Source: an uncultured Rubrivivax sp. (GTDB lineage Bacteria > Pseudomonadota > Gammaproteobacteria > Burkholderiales > Burkholderiaceae_C). From it: 5,717 nucleotides of DNA. The DNA is taken from positions 1 through 5,717 of the forward strand of contig CALBTN010000156.1 of assembly GCA_937967345.1 (NCBI GenBank), in the 5' to 3' direction. A model generated the notes under the pieces. That model saw only the letters and a list, made by a program, of their open reading frames with translations. It made no database searches and was not told the origin of the DNA. How positions within the stretch are numbered: position 1 is the first letter of the stretch; each line of letters begins with the position of its first letter. A program made the translations under genes and the position numbers. Below, one piece after another: positions 1 to 5,717 of this stretch.

Positions 1-614
1 TACCAGACCATCGACAGCGCACCGGCCGCGACTCCGCCCAGCGCGAAGTAAAAGACGATGCGCGGTTCGGGTTCGCCGCGCCGGCCCAGCGCGGTCACCT
101 GCAGGTAGGCCATCGCCGCCAGCATGCCCGACAGCAGCCCGGCCAGGCCGTACCACAGCTGGTGCGCAGCCACCGTCGGGCGCAGCACCAGCGCCACCCC
201 GGCAAAGCCGGCGAGCACCGCAGCAATCAGCCGCGCGTCGACCTGGGCCGCGCCAAGCAGCACCGAGCCGCCCAGCAAGAACAGCGCCATCCACACCGAC
301 GACAGGTAGTTCAGCGTGACCGCGGTGGCCAGCGGCAAGCCGCCGATCGCATAGAACCACAGCCCCAGCGCGAGTACGCCGCACAGGCTGCGCCAGAAGT
401 GCATCGCCGGCACGCGGGTGCGCAAGCTGCTGCGCTGCGCGCGGGTCACCGCATAGGCGACCAGCATGCCGACCAAGCCGCGGTAGAAGACGATCTCGCC
501 GGCCGGGTACAGCGCCGAGGCCAGCTTGACGCACACGCCCATGGTGGCGAACAGCAGCGACGCACCGAGCATCAGCAGCGGCGCGTGCAGCCGCGATTCG
601 GGCGCGAGCTTCAC
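1..614 (-). CDS. EamA/DMT-family membrane transporter, C-terminus cut by window edge
   Basis: I translated this frame by hand. It gives 204 codons with no stop before the left edge. The product is a very hydrophobic inner-membrane protein with about seven membrane segments, near residues 11-31, 40-58, 76-92, 97-115, 128-146, 154-175 and 186-204. EamA-like landmarks are the FYRG arginine entering segment 2 (residues 43-46) and the LPLATAVTLNYLSS stretch (93-106). Family members usually have ten segments in two EamA repeats, so roughly the last third is missing. They export or import small metabolites; the substrate cannot be told here. The start is uncertain. The only start in frame before the first membrane segment is a GTG at 614 with no clear ribosome site, while an ATG at 689-691 lies in another frame. 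The gene follows the Rieske oxygenase gene after an 87-nt gap on the same strand, so cotranscription is likely. Confidence 0.85.
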   Translation of the reverse strand, partial: MKLAPESRLHAPLLMLGASLLFATMGVCVKLASALYPAGEIVFYRGLVGMLVAYAVTRAQRSSLRTRVPAMHFWRSLCGVLALGLWFYAIGGLPLATAVTLNYLSSVWMALFLLGGSVLLGAAQVDARLIAAVLAGFAGVALVLRPTVAAHQLWYGLAGLLSGMLAAMAYLQVTALGRRGEPEPRIVFYFALGGVAAGALSMVW

Positions 615-701
615 TTCGGGTGCGCTCGGCTCGGCAGGCGGGCGAGCGCGGCGGCCGGGGCCGCACCGGTTGCGCGCGCCGGCTCGGTCATGCCGGCCGC
701 C

Positions 702-1811
702 CTAGCGCGGCGCCATTTCGCGCCGGTACCACTCGTGAAAGTGCTGCATGCCGTCTTCCATCGGGCTTTGGTACGGGCCGAACTCGTCGTCGCCGCGCGC
801 GGCCAGCGCCTGGCGCCCGCCGTCCATGCGTTGCGCGATCTCGTCGTCCTCGATGCAGGTCTCCATGTAGGCCGCCTGCTGGCTTTCGACGAACTCGCGC
901 TCGAAGGCGACGATTTCCTCGGGGTAGTAGAACTCGATCATGTTCAGCGTGCGCTGCGGCCCGCGCGGGTGCAGTGTGGACACCACCAGCACTTGCGGAT
1001 ACCACTCGACCATGATGTTCGGGTACAGCGTCAGCCAGATCGCGCCGTGTGGCGGCGTGTTGTCGCCGACGTAGGCGCGCAGCGCGTCCTGCCAGCGTCG
1101 GTACACCGGCGAGCCGGCGCGCGTCAGCGACGGCTGCAGGCCCACGGTCTGCACCGAATGGTGTTCGCCGAACTCCCAGCGCAGGTCATCGCAGGTGACC
1201 AGCCCGCCCAGCCCGGGGTGGAACGGGCCGACGTGGTAGTCCTCGAGGTAGACCTCGATGAAGGTCTTCCAGTTGTAGTCGCACTCGTGCAGTTCGATGC
1301 GGTCGAGCACGTAGCCGCTGAAGTCCAGATCGGCACTGGCGCTGCAGCCGGCCAGCGCGGTACGCACGTCGCGCCCGCGATCGTCGAACACCAGCCCCTG
1401 CCACTGGTGCACCGGGTAGGTGTTCAGGTGCAGGCACGGGTCCGACGCGAAGTGCGGCGCGCCGGCCAGCTTGCCGTCCAGCGTGTAGGTCCAGCGGTGG
1501 ATCGGGCACACCACGTGCTCGCGCGTGTGGCCGCGCCCGCGCAGCATCAGCGCCTGGCGGTGGCGGCACACGTTGGACATCAGGCGCAGGCCCTGCGCGT
1601 CGCGCAGCAGCACGCGGCCTTCGCCTTCGTGCGCCAGGGTATGGAAGTCGCCGGGCTGGGTGGCCCACAACTCGTGGCCGGCGTAACGCGGGCCGGGGTC
1701 GAAGATGCGCGTGCGCTCGGCCGCGTACACGGCTTCGTCGAAATAACTTGTTGCGCAAAGTTGCGTGCGGCTGCGCTCGAGAGCTGTGAGACTGATGCTC
1801 AGGTCCGACAT
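702..1811 (-). CDS. Rieske [2Fe-2S] ring-hydroxylating-type oxygenase, alpha subunit
   Basis: The product is 369 residues, numbered here from the ATG at 1811. The N-terminal Rieske domain carries C82-x-H84 and C102-x2-H105, the ligands of a [2Fe-2S] cluster. The catalytic domain starts at about residue 180 with NWK, then E190-x2-H193-x4-H198; H193 and H198 should bind the mononuclear iron. D322, in the IEDDEI stretch, is the likely third iron ligand. Such enzymes use O2 and electrons from a reductase to hydroxylate or demethylate a substrate. Length and motif layout resemble the single-component-type alpha subunits that act on quaternary amines, such as carnitine monooxygenase CntA, but the substrate is unknown. 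No reductase, ferredoxin or beta-subunit gene is adjacent. A GTG at 1847 would add 12 residues, but it sits in an inverted repeat. The ATG at 1811 has a GGAG site 11 nt upstream and is preferred. The gene is divergent from xseB. Confidence 0.93.
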   Translation of the reverse strand: MSDLSISLTALERSRTQLCATSYFDEAVYAAERTRIFDPGPRYAGHELWATQPGDFHTLAHEGEGRVLLRDAQGLRLMSNVCRHRQALMLRGRGHTREHVVCPIHRWTYTLDGKLAGAPHFASDPCLHLNTYPVHQWQGLVFDDRGRDVRTALAGCSASADLDFSGYVLDRIELHECDYNWKTFIEVYLEDYHVGPFHPGLGGLVTCDDLRWEFGEHHSVQTVGLQPSLTRAGSPVYRRWQDALRAYVGDNTPPHGAIWLTLYPNIMVEWYPQVLVVSTLHPRGPQRTLNMIEFYYPEEIVAFEREFVESQQAAYMETCIEDDEIAQRMDGGRQALAARGDDEFGPYQSPMEDGMQHFHEWYRREMAPR

Positions 1812-1822
1812 GATCCGAAGAT

Positions 1823-1826
1823 CTCC
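1823..1826 (-). promoter_or_regulatory. Ribosome binding site for the Rieske oxygenase
   Basis: On the minus strand GGAG lies 11 nt before the ATG at 1811. The upstream GTG at 1847 has no comparable site. This decides the start in favour of 1811, although the spacing is slightly long. Confidence 0.55.
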
Positions 1827-1845
1827 ATGAGTGGGTATGTCAGCC

Positions 1846-1872
1846 ACCCATCCGGTGGCCCCGCGGATGGGT
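1846..1872. repeat. Perfect 9-bp inverted repeat, 9-nt spacer (operator-like)
   Basis: ACCCATCCG (1846-1854) and CGGATGGGT (1864-1872) are exact reverse complements around a 9-nt spacer. The dyad lies 34 bp upstream of the preferred ATG of the Rieske gene and would be in its leader or early transcribed region. There is no T-tract after it on either strand, so it is not an intrinsic terminator. It could be a site for a dimeric repressor or a leader hairpin that affects translation. No regulator gene is present in the window to match with it. Confidence 0.6.
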
Positions 1873-1909
1873 TAGATGCGGCTGCGTCGCGCTGGGCGGC
1901 GCAGGCGAA

Positions 1910-1939
1910 CGCGGGATTTTAGCCGGTGTCAATCCCGCG
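1910..1939. repeat. Perfect 9-bp inverted repeat, 12-nt spacer (operator-like)
   Basis: CGCGGGATT (1910-1918) and AATCCCGCG (1931-1939) are exact reverse complements around a 12-nt spacer, and the match ends at both outer edges. The dyad covers the minus-strand TAAAAT box (1916-1921) and a TTGACA (1927-1932), the likely promoter zone of the Rieske gene. A protein bound there would be placed to block or control that promoter. No T-tract follows on either strand, which argues against a terminator. Confidence 0.6.
1916..1932 (-). promoter_or_regulatory. Possible promoter elements for the Rieske/transporter genes
   Basis: On the minus strand there is a perfect TTGACA (1932-1927) and a TAAAAT (1921-1916). 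They are only 5 nt apart, so they cannot be the -35 and -10 of one sigma70 promoter. Seventeen nt after TTGACA is TTCGCC, a poor -10, and no good -35 stands 16-18 nt before TAAAAT. Either element could take part in a weak or activator-dependent promoter. The true start is undetermined; transcription would begin at roughly 1895-1910. Confidence 0.3.
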
Positions 1940-1964
1940 CCGCGCCGGGTGCATGCCCGCCTGC

Positions 1965-1993
1965 CAGACGCCGCGGCCCGCGCCGACTAAAAT
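1965..1993 (+). promoter_or_regulatory. Candidate sigma70 promoter for xseB-ispA-dxs-folE2
   Basis: TAAAAT at 1988-1993 is a good -10 in an otherwise very GC-rich stretch. Seventeen nt upstream, CAGACG (1965-1970) matches three of six -35 positions. Transcription would start near 2000 and leave a leader of about 53 nt before the xseB ATG. The position is right for the operon promoter, but the -35 is weak. Confidence 0.45.
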
Positions 1994-2052
1994 CGCCGGC
2001 CGCCGCAGTGCGCTGCCCTTGAACGCTTTCTTGTCGCCCGTTGCCGTCCGCC

Positions 2053-2289
2053 ATGTCACCGAGTCCCTGTCCTGTCGTGCCCGATGCGCTCAGCTACGAG
2101 CAGGCGCTGGCCGAGCTGGAAGCCCTGGTGCAGGCAATGGAAGCCGGCAAGATGCCGCTGGACCAGCTGCTCGACAGCTACCGCCGTGGCGCCGAGCTGC
2201 TGCAGCTGTGCCGCGGCCGGCTGCAGGTGGTCGAAGACCAGGTCCGGCTGCTCGAGGACGGTCAGCTCAAACCATGGATGCCGGCATGA
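2053..2289 (+). CDS. xseB: Exodeoxyribonuclease VII small subunit
   Basis: The product is 78 residues, typical for XseB. After a short variable N-terminus (1-13) it has the family's helical hairpin. The first helix runs from SYEQALAELEALVQAMEAG (14-32), followed by the KMPLDQLLDSYRRGAELLQLCR turn and second helix (33-54), ending in the charged tail that closes with QVRLLEDG (63-70). XseB assembles in several copies on the large subunit XseA to form cytoplasmic exonuclease VII, which degrades single-stranded DNA in repair. XseA is not in the window. The ATG at 2053 is chosen because homologs begin shortly before the SYEQAL helix. A TTG at 2041 in frame would add four residues, and neither start has a clear ribosome site. 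It is the first gene of the operon, and its stop TGA overlaps an out-of-frame ATG (ATGA at 2286). Confidence 0.93.
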   Translation: MSPSPCPVVPDALSYEQALAELEALVQAMEAGKMPLDQLLDSYRRGAELLQLCRGRLQVVEDQVRLLEDGQLKPWMPA

Positions 2290-2357
2290 GGCCGCCGTTG
2301 CGCTGCATGAGCGTGCTGTGGCCGGCGGCGGCCCGCCGGGCCGAGGGGGCGCGTTGA
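2286..2357 (+). other. Short out-of-frame ORF (23 codons) bridging xseB and ispA
   Basis: An ATG at 2286 overlaps the xseB stop as ATGA. It opens 23 codons that end in a TGA at 2355-2357, and that stop overlaps the proposed TTG start of ispA as TTGA. The peptide is Arg/Ala-rich and resembles no protein I know. It might couple translation of xseB to ispA. It might also be the remains of an ispA N-terminus put out of frame by a one-base loss, for example in the five-G run at 2345-2349. It could simply be chance. Confidence 0.3.
2343..2346 (+). promoter_or_regulatory. Ribosome binding site deciding the TTG start of ispA
   Basis: GAGG lies 7 nt before TTG at 2354, within the purine run 2343-2349. 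No other in-frame start nearby has such a site, so it supports the unusual TTG initiation codon. Confidence 0.5.
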
Positions 2358-3307
2358 GCCTGCGCGAGCACGCGCTCGGCGAGCCGCACCTGGCCGTTGC
2401 GGGCTTCGATGCGTGGATGCGCGCCGAGCTCGACGCCGTCGAGCAGGCGCTGCAGGCCTGGGTGCCCGAAGACGCGCCCGCCGGCCTGGGCCAGGCGATG
2501 CGCTACGGCGTGCTCGACGGCGGCAAGCGGCTGCGCCCGCTGCTGGTGCTGGCGTCGTGCGTGGCGGTGCGCGGGGCGCGCGAGGCGGCGCTGCGCGCCG
2601 CGGTGGCGGTGGAGCTGATCCATGCCTATTCGCTGGTGCACGACGACATGCCGTGCATGGACAACGACGTGCTGCGCCGGGGCAAACCCACGGTGCATGT
2701 GCGCTACGGCCAGGCGCAGGCGATGCTGGCCGGCGACGCGATGCAGGCGCTGGCCTTCGAGGTGCTGACGCCGCAGCCCGGCGAAGCGCAGGCGGTCGGG
2801 GGCGCCGGCACGGTGGCCCCGGCGCTGCAGGCGCGGCTGTGCGCGCTGCTGGCGCGCTCGGCCGGTCACGCCGGCATGGCCGGCGGCCAGGCCATCGACC
2901 TGGCCAGCATCGGCAGGCCGCTGGACGAGCACGCGTTGCGCGACATGCACCGGCGCAAGACCGGCGCGCTGCTGCAAGCCAGCGTGCTGATGGGCGCGGC
3001 CTGCGGCGAGTGCAGTGCCAAGGCCTGGGCCGCGCTGTCCGACTACGGCGCGGCGCTGGGGCTGGCGTTCCAGGTGGTCGACGACATCCTCGACGTCACC
3101 CAGGAATCGCACACGCTGGGCAAGACCGCCGGCAAGGACCTGAACGACAACAAGCCGACCTATGTCTCGGTGCTGGGCCTGCCGGCCGCGCGGCACCAGG
3201 CGGCGCAACTGCGCGACGCGGCACAGCAGGCGCTGCGCCGCAGCGAACTGGCCGATACCTCGACGCTGGCGCAACTGGCCGACATGGTGGTCGAGCGCGA
3301 CAACTGA
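2354..3307 (+). CDS. ispA: Farnesyl diphosphate synthase (short-chain polyprenyl synthetase)
   Basis: The product is 317 residues from a TTG start, close to the roughly 300 usual for bacterial IspA. The enzyme joins isopentenyl diphosphate to dimethylallyl and then geranyl diphosphate, giving C15 farnesyl diphosphate in the cytoplasm. It supplies undecaprenol, quinone tails and other isoprenoids. Visible motifs are GGKRLRP (56-62), the first Asp-rich motif DDMPCMD (D97, D98, D103), MAGGQAIDL (175-183), KTG (202-204), the second Asp-rich motif DDILD (243-247) and K261. The two-residue insert in the first Asp-rich motif and Y92 five residues before it are the known chain-length marks of bacterial farnesyl diphosphate synthases. 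The TTG at 2354 is preferred for its GAGG site. An internal ATG at 2417 would leave 296 residues and keep every motif, so the N-terminal 21 residues are uncertain. It sits 64 nt after xseB and 24 nt before dxs. Confidence 0.93.
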   Translation: MSLREHALGEPHLAVAGFDAWMRAELDAVEQALQAWVPEDAPAGLGQAMRYGVLDGGKRLRPLLVLASCVAVRGAREAALRAAVAVELIHAYSLVHDDMPCMDNDVLRRGKPTVHVRYGQAQAMLAGDAMQALAFEVLTPQPGEAQAVGGAGTVAPALQARLCALLARSAGHAGMAGGQAIDLASIGRPLDEHALRDMHRRKTGALLQASVLMGAACGECSAKAWAALSDYGAALGLAFQVVDDILDVTQESHTLGKTAGKDLNDNKPTYVSVLGLPAARHQAAQLRDAAQQALRRSELADTSTLAQLADMVVERDN

Positions 3308-3331
3308 ACCGCCCGCAAGGCGAAGTCATCG

Positions 3332-5257
3332 ATGAAGAACAACTTTCCCCTGCTCGAAAGCGTCGCCAGCCCGGCCGACCTGCGCCGCATGTCGCGCGCC
3401 GAGCTGAAGGTGCTGGCGGCCGAGCTGCGCGATTTCGTGCTCAAGAGCGTCAGCGAAACCGGCGGCCACCTCGGCAGCAACCTCGGCACGGTGGAGCTGA
3501 CGGTGGCGCTGCACCACGTGTTCGACACGCCGCGCGACCGCATCGTGTGGGACGTGGGCCACCAGACCTACCCGCACAAGGTGCTGACCGGCCGGCGCGA
3601 GGCGATGGCCGGGCTGCGCCAGCTGGGCGGCATCGCCGGCTTTCCGCGCCGCGAGGAAAGCGAATACGACACCTTCGGCACCGGGCACTCGTCGACCTCG
3701 ATCTCGGCCGCGCTGGGCATGGCGCTGGCAGCCAAGCTCAAGGGCGAGGAGCGGCGCTTCGTGGCCGTCATCGGCGACGGCGCGATGACCGCCGGCATGG
3801 CCTTCGAGGCGCTGAACAACGCCGGCGTCGCGCATGCCGGCGTGCTGGCCGACATGCTGGTGGTGCTCAACGACAACGACATGTCGATCAGCCCGCCGGT
3901 GGGCGCGCTGAACAAGCATCTGGCGCGGCTGCTCAGCGGGCGCTTCTATGCGTCGGCGCGCGAAGGCGCCAAGAGCGTGCTGAAGAACACGCCGCTGTAC
4001 GAGCTGGCGCGCCGTTTCGAGGAGCACGCCAAGGGCATGGTGGTGCCGGGCACGATCTTCGAGGAGTTCGGCTTCAACTACGTCGGCCCGATCGACGGCC
4101 ACGACCTGGACGCGCTGATCCCGACGCTGGAGAACCTGCGCTCGGCGCGCGGGCCGCAGTTCCTGCACATCGTCACCAAGAAGGGCCAGGGCTACAAGCT
4201 GGCCGAGGCCGACCCGGTGAAGTACCACGCCGCCAGCGGCAAGTTCAACCCGGCCGAAGGTTTCCCCAAGCCGACGGCGCCGGCCAAGCTCACCTTCACC
4301 CAGGTGTTCGGCCAGTGGCTGTGCGACATGGCCGACGTCGACCCGCGGCTGGTCGGCATCACGCCGGCGATGCGCGAGGGCTCGGGCATGGTCGAGTTCC
4401 ACAAGCGCCACCCCAGGCGCTACTACGACGTCGGCATCGCCGAGCAGCACGCGGTGACCTTCGCCGCCGGGCTGGCCTGCGAGGGCTGCAAGCCGGTGGT
4501 GGCGATCTACTCCACCTTCTTGCAGCGCGGCTACGACCAGCTGGTGCACGACGTGGCGATCCAGAACCTGCCGGTGGTGTTCGCGCTGGACCGTGCCGGT
4601 GTCGTCGGCGCCGACGGCGCCACCCACATCGGCGCCTACGACATCGCTTACATCCGCTGCGTGCCCAACATGAGCCTGATCGCCCCGGCCGACGAGGCCG
4701 AGTGCCGCCAGGCGCTGAGCAGCGCCTTCGCGCAGTCGCACCCGGTGGCGGTGCGCTACCCGCGCGGCGCCGGCGTGGGTGCGGTGGTTGGCACCGACCT
4801 GTCGCCGCTGCCTTGGGGCCAGGCCGAACTGCGCCGCAGCACCAGCCGCAACCATGCCGTGGGCGGGCCGCGCATCGCGATCCTGGCTTTCGGCCCGATG
4901 CTGTATCCGGCGCTGCAAGCAGCCGAGACGCTGGATGCCACCGTGGTCAACATGCGCTTCGTCAAGCCGCTGGACGAGGCGATGGTGCGAGAGATCGCGC
5001 GCAACCACGAGGCGATCGTCACGATCGAGGAGGGCAGCGTGATGGGCGGCGCCGGCAGTGCGGTGGCCGAGTGTCTGGCCGCCTCGGGGCTGACGCCACA
5101 GCTGCTGCAGCTGGGGCTGCCCGACCAGGTGATCGAACACGGCGACCCGGCCAAACTGCTGGCGCTGTGCGGGCTGGATGCCGCCGGCATCGAGCAGTCG
5201 GTCACGCGCCGCTTCGGCAGCCGGCTGAGCGTGGTGCGCCCGGCCGCGAACCATTGA
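3332..5257 (+). CDS. dxs: 1-deoxy-D-xylulose-5-phosphate synthase
   Basis: The full-length protein has 641 residues; the E. coli enzyme has 620. It condenses pyruvate and glyceraldehyde 3-phosphate with loss of CO2 to give 1-deoxy-D-xylulose 5-phosphate. This is the first and flux-controlling step of the MEP isoprenoid pathway, and the product also feeds thiamine and pyridoxal synthesis. The thiamine-diphosphate domain shows GGHLGSNLG (44-52, with H46), GTGHSSTS (116-123) and the Mg/ThDP motif GDG (148-150) followed by NDND (180-183). The pyrimidine-binding domain has the catalytic glutamate E371 in GIAEQHAV, Y393, R399, then DRAGVVGADG and THIG (420-434, D428 and H432) and RYPRG (475-479). 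The C-terminal transketolase domain follows from about 510. A short loop at 500-511 accounts for some of the extra length. The ATG at 3332 has AAGG 11 nt upstream. All expected catalytic residues that I can place are present. Confidence 0.98.
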   Translation: MKNNFPLLESVASPADLRRMSRAELKVLAAELRDFVLKSVSETGGHLGSNLGTVELTVALHHVFDTPRDRIVWDVGHQTYPHKVLTGRREAMAGLRQLGGIAGFPRREESEYDTFGTGHSSTSISAALGMALAAKLKGEERRFVAVIGDGAMTAGMAFEALNNAGVAHAGVLADMLVVLNDNDMSISPPVGALNKHLARLLSGRFYASAREGAKSVLKNTPLYELARRFEEHAKGMVVPGTIFEEFGFNYVGPIDGHDLDALIPTLENLRSARGPQFLHIVTKKGQGYKLAEADPVKYHAASGKFNPAEGFPKPTAPAKLTFTQVFGQWLCDMADVDPRLVGITPAMREGSGMVEFHKRHPRRYYDVGIAEQHAVTFAAGLACEGCKPVVAIYSTFLQRGYDQLVHDVAIQNLPVVFALDRAGVVGADGATHIGAYDIAYIRCVPNMSLIAPADEAECRQALSSAFAQSHPVAVRYPRGAGVGAVVGTDLSPLPWGQAELRRSTSRNHAVGGPRIAILAFGPMLYPALQAAETLDATVVNMRFVKPLDEAMVREIARNHEAIVTIEEGSVMGGAGSAVAECLAASGLTPQLLQLGLPDQVIEHGDPAKLLALCGLDAAGIEQSVTRRFGSRLSVVRPAANH

Positions 5258-5283
5258 GAGCCTGTGAACCGGCCCCTGCGACG

Positions 5284-5717
5284 ATGAACCAGCTGAGCGA
5301 CGCCCTGCACATCCCCGACACGCAAAGCGAGCGCGACGAGCGCCATCTGGCGATCCAGCGCGTGGGCATCAAGGACGTGCGCTACCCGCTGCAGCTGAAG
5401 GTGGCCGGCGCGGTGCAGACCACCGCCGCGCTGTGGGACCTGGACGTGGCGCTGCCGGCCGAGAAGAAGGGCACGCACATGTCGCGCTTCGTCGCCTGGC
5501 TGGAAGCGCTCGACCAGCCGCTGGACGCCGCCGGCCTGCGCCAGCGCCACGCGCAGATGCTGCAGCGGCTGGACGCCAGCGAAGGCCGCATCGAGGCGCG
5601 CTTCAGCTTCTTCCTGCGCAAACGCGCGCCGGTGTCGGGGCTGGCCAGCCTGCTCGACTACCAGGGCCGCTGGATCGCCGAGACCCGCTCGGGGCTCACC
5701 TCGGTGCATGCCGAGGT
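5284..5717 (+). CDS. folE2: GTP cyclohydrolase I type IB (FolE2), C-terminus cut by window edge
   Basis: The first 144 codons are present and the gene runs off the right edge. The protein converts GTP to 7,8-dihydroneopterin triphosphate, the entry step of folate and related pterin synthesis, in the cytoplasm. Recognition rests on the FolE2 N-terminal pattern: IQRVGIKDVRYPL (24-36), the KKGTHMSRF motif (61-69), and the FFLRKRAPVSGL strand (109-120) leading to the conserved SVHAE region at the edge. The catalytic cysteine and most metal ligands of the family lie downstream and cannot be checked. FolE2 differs from the classical FolE in accepting metals other than zinc. In some bacteria it is a Zur-controlled backup and in others the only enzyme. 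Here no zinc-responsive site is seen in the 26-nt gap after dxs, so it probably relies on the operon promoter. The ATG at 5284 fits homologs but has no strong ribosome site. Confidence 0.92.
   Translation, partial: MNQLSDALHIPDTQSERDERHLAIQRVGIKDVRYPLQLKVAGAVQTTAALWDLDVALPAEKKGTHMSRFVAWLEALDQPLDAAGLRQRHAQMLQRLDASEGRIEARFSFFLRKRAPVSGLASLLDYQGRWIAETRSGLTSVHAE

Noticed and set aside
162..1922. A 586-codon plus-strand open frame opposite the Rieske gene
   Set aside because: It is rich in Arg, His, Gln and Ala with no domain pattern, and it lies antisense to a gene with clear Rieske and iron-binding motifs. GC-rich codon bias on one strand commonly keeps an antisense frame open.
1916..1932. TTGACA and TAAAAT as one sigma70 promoter
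   Set aside because: They are only 5 nt apart; 16-18 nt is needed.
1846..1939. Intrinsic terminators in the divergent region
   Set aside because: Both inverted repeats lack a following T-tract on either strand, and a terminator is not expected upstream of two divergent genes.
1926..2357. A 143-codon plus-strand frame overlapping xseB
   Set aside because: It is in a different frame from xseB, Ala/Arg-rich and without family resemblance. Only its last 23 codons, from the ATG at 2286, have a position worth noting.
2267..3274. A 335-codon minus-strand open frame opposite ispA
   Set aside because: An antisense shadow of a well-supported gene, with no recognisable motif or ribosome site.
3326..5254. 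A 642-codon minus-strand open frame covering all of dxs
   Set aside because: Same low-complexity Arg/His/Gln/Val composition and exact opposition to an intact dxs. Length alone is not evidence in sequence this GC-rich.
4756..5709. A 317-codon minus-strand frame across the dxs-folE2 junction
   Set aside because: It is antisense to two well-supported genes, has shadow-type composition and shows no domain.

Overview
The window is GC-rich bacterial chromosome, with third codon positions overwhelmingly G or C. The protein sequences and the gene order xseB-ispA-dxs-folE2, beside a divergent Rieske oxygenase gene, suggest a betaproteobacterium of the order Burkholderiales. That placement rests on remembered synteny and composition, not on a search. 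No rRNA, tRNA, CRISPR array, insertion sequence or phage gene is visible. It reads as core chromosome, not an accessory island.

Left third, minus strand: a Rieske-type non-haem iron oxygenase alpha subunit (702-1811) is followed by an EamA/DMT-family membrane transporter (start about 614, running off the left edge). They are probably cotranscribed. Neither substrate can be named from sequence.

Centre (1812-2052): a 241-bp divergent intergenic region. It holds two perfect 9-bp inverted repeats (1846-1872 and 1910-1939) and two opposed CTAAAATC boxes that look like -10 elements, one for each direction. This is the part of the window least explained by known annotation.

Right two thirds, plus strand: xseB (exodeoxyribonuclease VII small subunit), ispA (farnesyl diphosphate synthase), dxs (1-deoxy-D-xylulose-5-phosphate synthase) and the start of folE2 (type IB GTP cyclohydrolase I). 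The intergenic gaps are 64, 24 and 26 nt, so this looks like one operon. Dxs makes the entry metabolite of the MEP isoprenoid pathway and IspA builds the C15 prenyl diphosphate further down it, so these two belong to one pathway. XseB (DNA repair) and FolE2 (folate/pterin synthesis) are housekeeping passengers. A 23-codon out-of-frame ORF bridges xseB and ispA, overlapping the stop of one and the TTG start of the other.

I found no convincing new multi-gene system. The items most worth checking are the two operator-like dyads, the xseB-ispA junction, the N-terminus of the transporter, and the Glu-for-Asp change in the Rieske oxygenase active site.
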